Assembly (NCBI GenBank): GCA_964499935.1
Contig: CAZCMS010000012.1
Span: forward strand, 1 to 13,754
Length of the DNA stretch: 13,754 bases
Reading direction: 5' to 3'
Origin: CALBGR01 sp964499935
GTDB lineage: Bacteria; Patescibacteriota; Saccharimonadia; Saccharimonadales; UBA4665
A program made the translations under genes and the position numbers. Positions 1 through 6,927 of this stretch are shown one piece after another. The notes under the pieces were generated by a model. The model was not told the DNA's origin. It did no database searches and was given only the letters and a program-made list of their open reading frames with translations. Within the stretch, counting starts at the first letter, position 1. Each line of letters begins with the position of its first letter.

Positions 1-1
1 C

Positions 2-752
2 GCCAAGAAGCCGGCCAAGGCGAGCGCTAGGAAGCCCGCCAGGAAGCCCGCCAAGCAGCCGACCAAGGCGAGCGCCANNNNNNNNNNNNNNNNNNNNNNN
101 NNNNNNNNNNNNNNNNNNNNNNNNNNNNNNNNNNNNNNNNNNNNNNNNNNNNNNNNNNNNNNNNNNNNNNNNNNNNNGGAAGCCCGCCAAGAAGCCGACC
201 AAGGCGAGCGCCAGGAAGCCCGCCAAGAAGCCGACCAAGGCGAGCGCCAGGAAGCCCGCCAAGAAGCCTGCGATTCCTGAGAGGGAGCTACCTGAGCTCT
301 CCCCTGAAGGGCCGCCCATACCCCCCAAGGTGCTCGAATCCGGGTACTTCCCCGACGTGGCGACCGTGCAGGCCGTGGCCGGCGGATTCGGGCATGCGGA
401 AGTGGATGTGAGGGATGACGGGGGAGACGTCACACTCTGGCTGTCCGTCGGGGCAGATCTGGTCAGCATCTTCTCATCCCTCGGAATTCTCGAACTGGAT
501 AATGTGTGGCACGTGCGCATCGGTATGCTCATCTCGGGGGAGGGCCCCGGAGAGAATGACCAGTATCACCGATACCACGGGTTTTGGGGCAAGGATGCCT
601 ATACCCGGTGGGCCTCGCTCGTGGAGTATGGGCCGGCCATCTCCGCCTTTGATGGCCCCGGAGGGCTCAGGGAGCGGAATGCTGAAAACGATGTGATGTC
701 ATGGATCGTCGACATGGGATGCACCGACGATGGGGGAGAGCCCCACCGATGA
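2..752 (+). CDS. Lys/Pro/Ala-repeat-tailed protein, 5' partial; candidate terminal protein
   Basis: The reading frame is open from the window edge, interrupted by a 100-N gap, and continues from 180 to the TGA at 750-752. No in-frame start is seen before the gap, so the N-terminus is missing; a GTG at 330 is internal. The N-terminal part is a very basic repeat with units like KPAKKPTKASAR, resembling histone H1-type DNA-binding tails. The remaining ~150 residues are acidic to neutral and match no family I recognise. It lies two genes upstream of the polymerase on the same strand. In phi29 and PRD1 the terminal protein gene directly precedes the polymerase, and such proteins often have a basic DNA-binding N-terminal domain. 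A terminal-protein role is therefore reasonable but inferred; a virion DNA-condensing protein is the main alternative. The next gene overlaps its stop (ATGA at 749-752). Confidence 0.7.
   Translation, partial: PRSRPRRALGSPPGSPPSSRPRRAPXXXXXXXXXXXXXXXXXXXXXXXXXXXXXXXXXXKPAKKPTKASARKPAKKPTKASARKPAKKPAIPERELPELSPEGPPIPPKVLESGYFPDVATVQAVAGGFGHAEVDVRDDGGDVTLWLSVGADLVSIFSSLGILELDNVWHVRIGMLISGEGPGENDQYHRYHGFWGKDAYTRWASLVEYGPAISAFDGPGGLRERNAENDVMSWIVDMGCTDDGGEPHR
78..177. other. Assembly gap (100 N) inside tandem repeat
   Basis: There are exactly 100 N. Repeat sequence lies on both sides, but the reading frame changes from frame 2 to frame 3. The N count is therefore a placeholder and not a measured length. 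Bases before and after the gap would join as a continuous repeat unit. Confidence 0.95.
180..251 (+). repeat. 36-bp tandem coding repeat
   Basis: Two perfect 36-bp units (180-215 and 216-251) are followed by a partial one to about 266. Degenerate copies lie before the gap (2-77). Each encodes 12 residues rich in Lys, Pro and Ala. The assembly gap falls inside this array, so the true copy number is unknown. Confidence 0.9.
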
Positions 753-982
753 GGGTAATCAGGGTAGATCGGCTCGACTTTGAGGCCATGATCCAAGGCC
801 TGCTGACATTCTGGTGCTCGGCTCCCGTGCCACCCATCGGCGCGCGCGTTTCCCTCACCGAGTATCCAGGACATCGGAGCATCAACGTGGAAGTCCTCTA
901 CCATCTCAGGATACCGACCACCGGGATCGTCGCGTTCCAGTTCCGTATCTTGTCCGTCTCGCTGGACCGCACGCAGCAATAA
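749..982 (+). CDS. Small protein between candidate terminal protein and polymerase
   Basis: This 77-residue protein starts at an ATG that overlaps the previous stop (ATGA), with GGGGGAG about 10 bases upstream. Its TAA stop at 980-982 lies inside the palindromic element at 978-990. I see no known family, signal peptide or membrane segment; it mixes aromatic and hydrophobic residues with a fairly basic charge. Its place immediately before the polymerase makes it a second candidate for the terminal protein or a replication accessory, though 77 residues would be very short for a terminal protein. Confidence 0.6.
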   Translation: MRVIRVDRLDFEAMIQGLLTFWCSAPVPPIGARVSLTEYPGHRSINVEVLYHLRIPTTGIVAFQFRILSVSLDRTQQ

Positions 983-990
983 TCATTATA
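978..990 (+). promoter_or_regulatory. Palindromic 13-mer, copy 1 (AATAATCATTATA)
   Basis: Twelve of 13 bases match TATAATCATTATA. It contains the stop codon of the upstream small gene and lies 39 bases before the chosen polymerase ATG. No -35 hexamer is visible at normal spacing. It is a candidate promoter or operator for the polymerase. Confidence 0.6.
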
Positions 991-1029
991 GCCGTGGCGC
1001 TAACCCGCATACTCAAGCGCCCCCCATCC

Positions 1030-2910
1030 ATGCGAGTCCTGACTTGGGATCTCGAATGGCTGCCGGGATCTCTTGATATCACGGTCGCCGGCCTCTTTGA
1101 TGGGAAGCAGTATCGCGCTTTTCAGAACATACGCAGCTTCCTGGAGCATGTTCTTTCAAGGCGATACAAGGGCGCCTATCTGTTCGCCCACTTCGGCGGG
1201 CGGTTTGATGACGTCTTCCTGCTACAGGGACTAAGGCGATACTTCCCGCTACTTCCCATAGGCATCATCATGAACGGCTCTTCGGCCGTAATGATAGAAG
1301 TGCACTGTGGAGGCTACTCGGTAAGGTTTTGCGATAGCCAGTTCCTCTTCAAGCAATCGCTCGATGACATGGGGGAGTCCCTCGGAATGCCCAAGGGGGA
1401 CTGCCCCTTCAATGCCCCATATCCCCTGCTACGGGCGTATAATGAGCAGGACTGCCGTATCCTATGGCACGCGCTTGACAGGGCGGCGTTAGCGCTCGCA
1501 TCACTCGGCTCTACCCTATCTTTCACGCTCGCCAGCACGTCTCTCAGGCTATTCCGCGTGAGGTATCTGAGCGAGGACATCCCCACCAGCAGCGTGCATA
1601 ATGCGGAGATACGCCCGGGTTACGTGGCATCGCGCGTGGAGGACTACCGCCGATTGAGCCCGCGGGGGCGTCATTACGACATTAATAGCAGCTTCCCGAA
1701 CAGTCAGATGCGACCGCTACCTGGTCGGCACTTGACCACCGATCGGAATATTGGGGATATGACCATCGCCCATGTTCGGGTGAGGGTACCTGACATGTGG
1801 CTCCCTCCGCTCCCGATTCGTCATGGGGGAAGCATATACTTCCCGACCGGTGAATTCGATGGCTGGTACAGCAACGATGATCTCGCGTTGCTGGAGGAGA
1901 TGGGCGGAGAGATTGTGTCCGTCTACAAGGCGCATCACTACGAGCCTTGGGACGACATCTCCCGATTCGTGACGGACATCTACAATCTCCGACTGAAGTC
2001 CGCCGACGATCCGTTTCTCAGCGGCTTCTGGAAAATAGTCATGAACGCGGGCGTGTACGGAAAGCTTGGCGAGCGTGGCGATAAGGAGCGCATCGTCTTC
2101 GGCCTAAAGCGGCTGGAGTGCCCACACGATGGCGAGCATGAGCGCGATACTCCCGGGCGCCCTACATGCATTAGGAGGGTTGCGGCAGGTATCTGGGCCG
2201 TCTTGGAACCGGGGGACCCTCCCCATACCCACATCCCGGTTCCCCTCATCACCACCGCCAGGAGTCGGGCCGACATCACCAGGTTTGGCAGCCGGGCCGA
2301 AGGGCTTGCCTACGTCGACACCGACGGACTTGCGAGCCGTAGCACGTTCGAGAGCTCTACCCGACTTGGGGAACTAAAGCACGAATATGATTACATCGAC
2401 GGCCACTTCCCCCGGTGCAAGATGTACGCGCTGACTCGTACCACCCCCATCAAAGAGCGGGAGCTGGTGAAGATGAGGAAGTGGCTAGCGAGGCGGGAGA
2501 TCACTGACGTGATACCGGAAGAGGAGGTGCGCCATGTGGTGAAAGCCAAGGGTTTTCCCCGCCTGCTCCGCCGCGAATTCGACTACTTGACGGGGGTCGG
2601 GGCTCACGGTGCCGGAAGCATATCTGTCAGGCAATTCGACTCCCTGAGAAAAACCATGATCAGGGACGGCCACCATCCGTCGGAGGGAATGATAACCAAG
2701 GGGCTCTACCGCGTTTGCGGCACATGCGATATCCCCACGGGCGGAGAGCCTTGCCGAGACCACCCCAATTCCATCCAGCTACCGGCTCACGGAAGCAGGC
2801 CCAAGCGAATGGCGCTTGGGGATTACGATTCCCGCCCGTGGAATTATGATGAGCTGGAGGAGCCATGGAAGCCCGAGGGCATCCAATTGGGCCGCAGCGG
2901 TCCCCTATAA
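1030..2910 (+). CDS. Protein-primed family B DNA polymerase
   Basis: This 626-aa replicative polymerase would copy a linear genome from a terminal-protein primer. Exonuclease motifs are present: ExoI WDLEW (Asp7, Glu9), ExoII AHFGGRFDD (Asp60) and ExoIII YNEQD (Tyr137, Asp141). Polymerase motifs are DINSSFP (Asp217), KIVMNAGVYGK (Lys335), a Tx2[G/A]R-like ITTARSR near 408, YVDTDG (Asp430 and Asp432) and CKMY (Lys464). About 118 residues separate motif A from motif B, and about 60 separate motif B from the TxxR-like motif. These spaces fit the TPR1 and TPR2 insertions of the phi29-type family. Oddities are DTDG in place of DTDS, one extra residue in motif B, and Cys/His clusters in the TPR2 region and the C-terminal tail. 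The frame is open back to 814, but homology begins at ATG 1030; GTG 994 is an alternative start. Neither has a good SD. Confidence 0.95.
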   Translation: MRVLTWDLEWLPGSLDITVAGLFDGKQYRAFQNIRSFLEHVLSRRYKGAYLFAHFGGRFDDVFLLQGLRRYFPLLPIGIIMNGSSAVMIEVHCGGYSVRFCDSQFLFKQSLDDMGESLGMPKGDCPFNAPYPLLRAYNEQDCRILWHALDRAALALASLGSTLSFTLASTSLRLFRVRYLSEDIPTSSVHNAEIRPGYVASRVEDYRRLSPRGRHYDINSSFPNSQMRPLPGRHLTTDRNIGDMTIAHVRVRVPDMWLPPLPIRHGGSIYFPTGEFDGWYSNDDLALLEEMGGEIVSVYKAHHYEPWDDISRFVTDIYNLRLKSADDPFLSGFWKIVMNAGVYGKLGERGDKERIVFGLKRLECPHDGEHERDTPGRPTCIRRVAAGIWAVLEPGDPPHTHIPVPLITTARSRADITRFGSRAEGLAYVDTDGLASRSTFESSTRLGELKHEYDYIDGHFPRCKMYALTRTTPIKERELVKMRKWLARREITDVIPEEEVRHVVKAKGFPRLLRREFDYLTGVGAHGAGSISVRQFDSLRKTMIRDGHHPSEGMITKGLYRVCGTCDIPTGGEPCRDHPNSIQLPAHGSRPKRMALGDYDSRPWNYDELEEPWKPEGIQLGRSGPL

Positions 2911-2918
2911 TCATTATA
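2906..2918 (+). promoter_or_regulatory. Palindromic 13-mer, copy 2 (TATAATCATTATA)
   Basis: This is a perfect copy. The polymerase TAA stop (2908-2910) lies inside it. It is the only AT-rich island between the replication gene and the virion operon, so it is a candidate promoter or operator for the genes from 3013 onward. Confidence 0.65.
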
Positions 2919-2924
2919 ACATCT

Positions 2925-3005
2925 CTCTCCTATCAGCGGATGCGCTGATCTCTCGCGACGTGTAGTCTCTTCCTGACGGGCGGTAAGACCGCGAACTAGG
3001 GAGAG
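2925..3005 (+). promoter_or_regulatory. Structured leader of the virion operon
   Basis: The leader contains a perfect 7-bp hairpin (ATCAGCG 2932-2938 with CGCTGAT 2943-2949, loop GATG) and a 5-bp hairpin (GCGGT 2980-2984 with ACCGC 2988-2992). CTCTCCTA at 2925-2932 can pair with TAGGGAGAG at 2997-3005, which holds the SD of the next gene, with one bulged G. No U-tract follows, so a classical terminator is unlikely. Confidence 0.4.
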
Positions 3006-3012
3006 TGCAATC

Positions 3013-3435
3013 ATGGCGAGTGCAGCGCTGGCGCGAGAGCGCCTGGAGATCGAGCAGAAGAGTGCAAACCTTGCACTCCGGCAGCGTGCGGCCAACATGA
3101 AGGCGGCGGCCGAGAAGCTTGTTTCTGTTTCCAGGGGGAAGGTCAAAGCGGCGCTCGAAGACGGCCGTACGAACGTCGGTGTGGGGGCCGGGGCTCGAAC
3201 GGCGGGCATCTTCGGTGAGGCGTTGATTCGCCGCAAGCTGGACGAGAAGTATGCCAACATGGTGGGGCCGGCGGCCGCCGTTGGCGCGGTCGCCTGCTTC
3301 ACGCTGGCGATGTCGTCGAAGAGTGCGAAGGACATCGCCATGTACAACGCCATGGGAAGCGTGGCGGAGGGCTTCTCGGCCAGGTTCTTCGTCAAGATGG
3401 CGGACGATCTCGCCGCGAACATCATCAAGGGCTAG
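3013..3435 (+). CDS. Small helical protein with central hydrophobic segment, probable virion component
   Basis: This 140-aa protein has SD GGGAGAG ending 7 bases before the ATG. Residues 4-45 are charged and alanine-rich with heptad-like spacing (probable helix or coiled coil). Residues 83-100 (MVGPAAAVGAVACFTLAM) form a hydrophobic stretch that could be one membrane helix. It is the first gene after the structured leader and directly precedes the capsid candidate. I do not recognise a family. A membrane-associated minor virion protein or an assembly factor would fit, but this is inference from position and composition. Confidence 0.75.
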   Translation: MASAALARERLEIEQKSANLALRQRAANMKAAAEKLVSVSRGKVKAALEDGRTNVGVGAGARTAGIFGEALIRRKLDEKYANMVGPAAAVGAVACFTLAMSSKSAKDIAMYNAMGSVAEGFSARFFVKMADDLAANIIKG

Positions 3436-3495
3436 GGCGCAGAACGCCGCATTGCGGTAATCAGCAACTCACGAATCTCAGAAAGGTGAATGAAT

Positions 3496-4203
3496 ATGAA
3501 CAACTATAGCGGAGAGCTGGGCGCGACTCTGGAGCAGCAGCTTGCTTCCTACCTCTCTGGCGATGTCCCTTCCGGCATGGGTCTCGGGTACGAGCCGCAG
3601 CTTGGCTATGCTTCCGAGTCCGATTCCGCCACCATCGGCGCCATCACCGCCCTCGGGTACGATCTCGATACGGCTATGGGGGCCGTTCGGACGGCGAAGG
3701 CGGTGGCTGCGCGCACCGGGGCTCCGGTTCAGGCCGCGCTGAACGCGACGGTGAAGAAGTACATCGACGATGCGGTCCAGCGGGGAATCGCGCAGCGAGG
3801 AGTCGGCCATGGGAGCAATACGCTGGCCGCGAATCTCTCGCCCCAGCAGGCCTTCCAATACGAGGGCTCGATCTGCGTCCTGAGCCTGAGCAAGGCCATC
3901 GCGTTCGGCACCACCGAAGTGCTCGAAGCCACCCTGGACAAGCCCGCCGTGGTGCGGGAGATCCGATTCTCGACGAACGACGCGAACCTGACGTTGACGG
4001 ACTTCAAGTATGGGGGCAACTTCCCCTGGATCGCGCTCCAGTTCCCCATCTCCCTCGCCCACTTCGCGCCAGGAGCGCAGTCCTACAAGGTCCGCGCTCA
4101 GGGGTTCCCGGTCAAAACGACCTTCAAGGCATCCATCAAGAATGGCGCCGCCTCGGGCACGCTCACCCCCATCATGGAGCTGTGGGGAACCGCTTCGGAG
4201 TGA
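3496..4203 (+). CDS. Probable major capsid or abundant virion protein
   Basis: This 235-aa protein starts at ATG 3496, chosen because AAGGTG at 3483-3488 is 7 bases away; ATG 3490 is in frame but too close to the SD. The N-terminal half is Ala/Gly-rich and helical. The C-terminal half, from about residue 125, alternates hydrophobic and polar residues (for example VVREIRFSTNDANLTL), as in a beta-sandwich or jelly roll. No membrane segment is visible. A strong SD, isolation by intergenic spacers on both sides and a stable stem-loop after the stop suggest high expression. Its size would suit a single-jelly-roll capsid protein rather than the double-jelly-roll type (about 350-400 aa). No family was recognised, so the capsid role is inference. 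Confidence 0.75.
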   Translation: MNNYSGELGATLEQQLASYLSGDVPSGMGLGYEPQLGYASESDSATIGAITALGYDLDTAMGAVRTAKAVAARTGAPVQAALNATVKKYIDDAVQRGIAQRGVGHGSNTLAANLSPQQAFQYEGSICVLSLSKAIAFGTTEVLEATLDKPAVVREIRFSTNDANLTLTDFKYGGNFPWIALQFPISLAHFAPGAQSYKVRAQGFPVKTTFKASIKNGAASGTLTPIMELWGTASE

Positions 4204-4212
4204 TGCGGCTTC

Positions 4213-4258
4213 GGGGAGCGCGATCGTAGCATCGTACGCTCCCCATGAGGGGCGTACG
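4213..4258 (+). promoter_or_regulatory. Two mutually exclusive stem-loops ahead of the transglutaminase-like gene
   Basis: Hairpin 1 pairs GGGGAGCG (4213-4220) with CGCTCCCC (4237-4244), with inner CGAT/ATCG pairing. Hairpin 2 pairs CGTACG (4233-4238) and CCCC (4241-4244) with GGGG (4249-4252) and CGTACG (4253-4258) around an ATGA loop. They compete for 4237-4244. Hairpin 2 buries GAGGGG, the likely SD of ATG 4261, while hairpin 1 would free it. No U-tract is present. Confidence 0.5.
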
Positions 4259-4260
4259 CC

Positions 4261-4665
4261 ATGCGACCTAGAATCCTGCTCCCTTTCACCGATCCGGCGG
4301 ATCTCGAGTTCTACGTAGAGATCCACCTGACCGGCCCAAACGTCGCTCTCCAGAGACGTTTCGACTACCCGGACATTCTCACATCGGGAATCCGCTATCG
4401 CAGGGAGCCGCCCGGCGTGGAGGATTGGAGATGTCTCGACGTCCTCTACGATCTCGGCAACGGCGACTGCGAAGACCTTGCCGCGGCGCACGCGGCACAG
4501 CGTCGCGTATGGGCCGAGAAGCGCGGGATCAAGGACTTCTCGGCGCATGTCATCGTAACCCCCGTCTCTCCAGGGCTCCGGCATGCTCGCGTCCGGGAGA
4601 GTTTCCGCGGCACGGTGAGGATAGTTGACCCATCCAAGATTCTTGGGATGGGAGAAGAAGGGTGA
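4261..4665 (+). CDS. Transglutaminase-like cysteine protease-fold protein
   Basis: This 134-aa protein contains GNGDCEDLAAAHAA (Cys70), then RHARVR (His108), then IVDPSKILGM (Asp123). This Cys-His-Asp order and the GDCEDLA and DPSxxLGM contexts are typical of bacterial and phage transglutaminase-like or BTLCP-type domains, which hydrolyse or crosslink peptide side chains. There is no signal peptide or membrane segment, so it probably acts in the cytoplasm or inside the particle. It follows the capsid candidate and precedes a membrane protein (5-base spacing), so virion protein maturation or crosslinking is plausible. Its SD appears to be under structural control. Confidence 0.75.
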   Translation: MRPRILLPFTDPADLEFYVEIHLTGPNVALQRRFDYPDILTSGIRYRREPPGVEDWRCLDVLYDLGNGDCEDLAAAHAAQRRVWAEKRGIKDFSAHVIVTPVSPGLRHARVRESFRGTVRIVDPSKILGMGEEG

Positions 4666-4669
4666 AGAG

Positions 4670-5740
4670 ATGTCCATCGTAGCAAAACTCTTGATCGGGG
4701 GAGGCGCTTTCCTGGCGCTCATGGCGGCCGGGGCGGGCGGTACCAAGGCCCCTGCCGCGGGCGGGGAGTCGTCCAATCTCCTGATCCCTGAAGTCTTGGA
4801 CAGACTCCAGAGATTCCGAATCCGCGGCGCGGGCCAGTATTCCGACGCTTCCGGACTGATCACTTACCGGTGCACGTCCGACGGCGAGGGCCCCACGGCG
4901 CGGGATGCCGCCATCGCCCACATCAAGTCAGGTGGGTGGGTATGGACGGACATCAGCATCATCGGGCAATATGACTTCGTTCTCGCACTCGGCCCCCAAG
5001 GGGGGAGTCCTGGCGGGAACTGGAAACGGCTCGCGACTAGGGCCGATCTCCCGACCCTGGAGAGGTATGGTGCATCCGTGCCGGCCCCTTCGGGGACTCA
5101 GGCCCCTTCGGGGACTCAGGCCCCTTCGGGGACTCAGACCCCTTCGGGGACTCAGGCCCCTTCGGGGACTCAGGCCCCTTCGGGAGAGACGGGCATCCCC
5201 GACGTGGACAGGCTTCTCCGATCGCCCGATGCGACTCCGGCCCAGCTCTGGGCCGTTGCTGATGCCTTGGAGGCGCAAGGGAAGCGGGCCGAATCGTCGA
5301 TTGTCCGGAAGCGCGGCGACGATCTCTACGCCGCGTTGCGGGTGAAGCACGCCGCCGCGGGGGGAACCCCCTTCAAGGTGGAGGAGGGTCTCTTCCCCAA
5401 CAATGTGGCGCTGCACTATGGCGGGACCCTCGCACAGCTGCGGAAACAGAACCCTGGGAAGGACCTTGTGACCCTCAACAAGGATTGGAGAGTCGGAGAG
5501 GTGTTCAAGCTGCCGCTGGACTGGGACGCGGAGAGGAAGGTCCCCCCGACTCCGGTCCGCGGATCCGCCAAGACGCCCGCAAAGAGGGCGGCAAAGAGCA
5601 GCAATTCGAGTTCGGATGCTGGCCCGCCGCAGTCGCCGCCGCCCTATAACCCATCGGGCAACGGTCCGGTGACCAGCGCGATCTATAACCAGGGGGCGGA
5701 CGCCCGCGCGGCCGCTTCGGGGGAGAACTCCAATGCATAA
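4670..5740 (+). CDS. Membrane-anchored protein with hexapeptide repeat and LysM-like domain
   Basis: This 356-aa protein starts at ATG 4670, preceded by AAGGGTGAAGAG; an in-frame TTG at 4625 would lie inside the previous gene. Residues 2-22 (IVAKLLIGGGAFLALMAAGAG) form an N-terminal membrane segment. Residues 139-173 are PSGTQA repeats, a likely flexible linker. Residues about 231-284 resemble LysM: FKVEEG, then a helix with LAQLRKQNP, then WRVGEVFKLPLDW. The last ~60 residues are Pro/Ser/Asn-rich. LysM domains bind peptidoglycan, so this may be a spike or entry protein tethered to a viral membrane and contacting the cell wall. The gene overlaps the next by 8 bases. Confidence 0.75.
   Translation: MSIVAKLLIGGGAFLALMAAGAGGTKAPAAGGESSNLLIPEVLDRLQRFRIRGAGQYSDASGLITYRCTSDGEGPTARDAAIAHIKSGGWVWTDISIIGQYDFVLALGPQGGSPGGNWKRLATRADLPTLERYGASVPAPSGTQAPSGTQAPSGTQTPSGTQAPSGTQAPSGETGIPDVDRLLRSPDATPAQLWAVADALEAQGKRAESSIVRKRGDDLYAALRVKHAAAGGTPFKVEEGLFPNNVALHYGGTLAQLRKQNPGKDLVTLNKDWRVGEVFKLPLDWDAERKVPPTPVRGSAKTPAKRAAKSSNSSSDAGPPQSPPPYNPSGNGPVTSAIYNQGADARAAASGENSNA
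5083..5190 (+). repeat. 18-bp tandem repeat encoding PSGTQA, each a UUCG hairpin
   Basis: There are five full units of GGCCCCTTCGGGGACTCA (5083-5172; the fourth has one A for G) plus a diverged sixth (5173-5190). Every full unit contains CCCCTTCGGGG, which as RNA folds into a C(UUCG)G tetraloop stem. Confidence 0.95.
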
Positions 5741-6305
5741 TTCCGACGTGCGCCTCGATGAGGGAACTGGGCAGATCGAGCTTGGCGGTGGCGAGGTAAT
5801 CGTACGCGTGCCGTTCGATGAGATGTGGAAAGCCTACCACAAGCTCAGAAGCAAGCTCGGCGGCAGCTACGAATCCCCCCATGAAGCTATGGAAGGATTC
5901 TGGGACTGGACCAAGAAGATCTCCCGGGTAGTGAAGGAAGTGGTGAAGAGTCCGGTAGTGAAGATGGTGGCGGGAGCCATCCCGGTGGTCGGCGGATCGA
6001 TTCGGACCGTACTCGACGTGGCGGATCAGACCATCCGCGCCGTCGATTCCGTGACGAAAAAGCTTCCGCCCGACGTCCGCCGCCTGGCGGACGATGTGGC
6101 AGCGAAGAAACCTGCGGCTGCGGAAGCCGTCAAACGGCTCCCGCCCGCGAAGCAACGGCAGGTCAAGAGGCTCGCTCTCTTCAGGGCGGCTGCGGCGAAG
6201 ACTGTGAAGGATGCCGCCCAGCTCCGGAGCGTGGCTAGAGCGGCTGGATACACTCCGGCCCTCATGGCGGCGCTGCGCCTGCCGCGAGCCCCCTGGAGAC
6301 GGTAG
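5733..6305 (+). CDS. Unknown basic protein with short hydrophobic stretch
   Basis: This 190-aa protein starts at ATG 5733, overlapping the preceding TAA by 8 bases, with GGGGGAGA upstream. Residues about 72-95 (VVKMVAGAIPVVGGSI and following) form a moderately hydrophobic, glycine-rich stretch. The C-terminal half is Ala/Lys/Arg-rich and helical, with a strongly basic end (APWRR). No catalytic motif or family was recognised. Its place between the LysM-like protein and the glucosaminidase suggests a structural, membrane-associated or DNA-contacting virion protein. Confidence 0.7.
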   Translation: MHNSDVRLDEGTGQIELGGGEVIVRVPFDEMWKAYHKLRSKLGGSYESPHEAMEGFWDWTKKISRVVKEVVKSPVVKMVAGAIPVVGGSIRTVLDVADQTIRAVDSVTKKLPPDVRRLADDVAAKKPAAAEAVKRLPPAKQRQVKRLALFRAAAAKTVKDAAQLRSVARAAGYTPALMAALRLPRAPWRR

Positions 6306-6311
6306 ATAGCC

Positions 6312-6926
6312 ATGTCGGCCCCCTCCGAGCGCATCCGTTCCCGATATGTCCCCTCTACCGCCCTCGGAGGGGTATCTTCAGAGCGCATCCGCGCCGCTTT
6401 CGACACCTTGGCGGATGCGTGGCTCGACATCGGCGGAATTCCGCCGCGCTCCGCTCTCTACGCAGTCTTGGCGGTAGCTGGCGTGGAGAGCGGGTATGGT
6501 GCTGTCAGCACCAACAATTGGGGTTCCATCCAGTGCGGCCATGGGCCCCCATGCGGAAACGACTGCGTTCCATTGGGGGATACTCACGCTGACGGTGAGG
6601 GCTATACATGGTGCTACCGGCGCTACGGGACCCCACGAGAGGGAGCACTATCTCTAGCTCAGCTCCTCGTCAAACGAATCGGGCTCGAAACCCTCAGCTC
6701 CGGAGAGCCGCGACATACCGCGGCCGCCATGAAGCGGGCCGGATATTACGAGCTGGAAGAGAGCAAGTATGCGGACGCTCTCTCCGCGCGCTATCGCGAC
6801 GTTCTAACAGCCATGGGGGTTTCCCCCGCCGCACCGTCCGCCGACGTGGGCCCCAAAAGCGGCTCGGGGTGGGCACTCCTCGTGATCGGCGCGGTGGGAG
6901 CCGCACTTCTATGGAGGAGAAGCTAG
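6312..6926 (+). CDS. Tail-anchored glucosaminidase (GH73/FlgJ-like lysozyme)
   Basis: This 204-aa peptidoglycan hydrolase has a core AVLAVAGVESGYGAVSTNNWG with probable catalytic Glu59, matching the ESGxG..xNNxxGI signature of N-acetylglucosaminidase domains. It continues with YRRYGTPREGALSLAQLLVK and a C-terminal AGYYELEESKYADALSARY, as in FlgJ-type domains. After a Pro/Ser-rich linker, residues about 184-200 (GWALLVIGAVGAALLW) form a membrane helix ending RRS. There is no N-terminal signal peptide. The enzyme therefore appears tail-anchored, either in the host membrane or in an internal virion membrane, where it could open the wall at entry, as virion-associated lytic enzymes of PRD1-like phages do. 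Confidence 0.85.
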   Translation: MSAPSERIRSRYVPSTALGGVSSERIRAAFDTLADAWLDIGGIPPRSALYAVLAVAGVESGYGAVSTNNWGSIQCGHGPPCGNDCVPLGDTHADGEGYTWCYRRYGTPREGALSLAQLLVKRIGLETLSSGEPRHTAAAMKRAGYYELEESKYADALSARYRDVLTAMGVSPAAPSADVGPKSGSGWALLVIGAVGAALLWRRS

Positions 6927-6927
6927 C

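Noticed and set aside
814..1029. N-terminal extension of the polymerase frame
   Set aside because: It overlaps the small gene 749-982 and the palindrome and is Arg/His/Pro-rich without family similarity. The ExoI motif begins right after ATG 1030.
1438..1443. TATAAT within the polymerase gene
   Set aside because: It encodes the Tyr-Asn of the ExoIII motif, has no second palindrome half, and no gene starts nearby.
4625..4669. TTG start for the LysM-like gene
   Set aside because: It would put a charged stretch before the membrane segment and overlap the previous gene. ATG 4670 has an SD and starts directly at the membrane helix.
3478..4863. 461-codon open frame on the minus strand
   Set aside because: It is antisense to the capsid candidate and the transglutaminase-like gene, both of which have SD sites or family motifs. 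The peptide is low-complexity Arg/Gly/Glu-rich, typical of GC-rich shadow frames.
4928..5416. Minus- and other-frame open frames across the 18-bp repeat
   Set aside because: A repeat whose length is a multiple of three keeps all frames open. The plus-strand frame with a membrane segment and LysM-like domain is the supported one.
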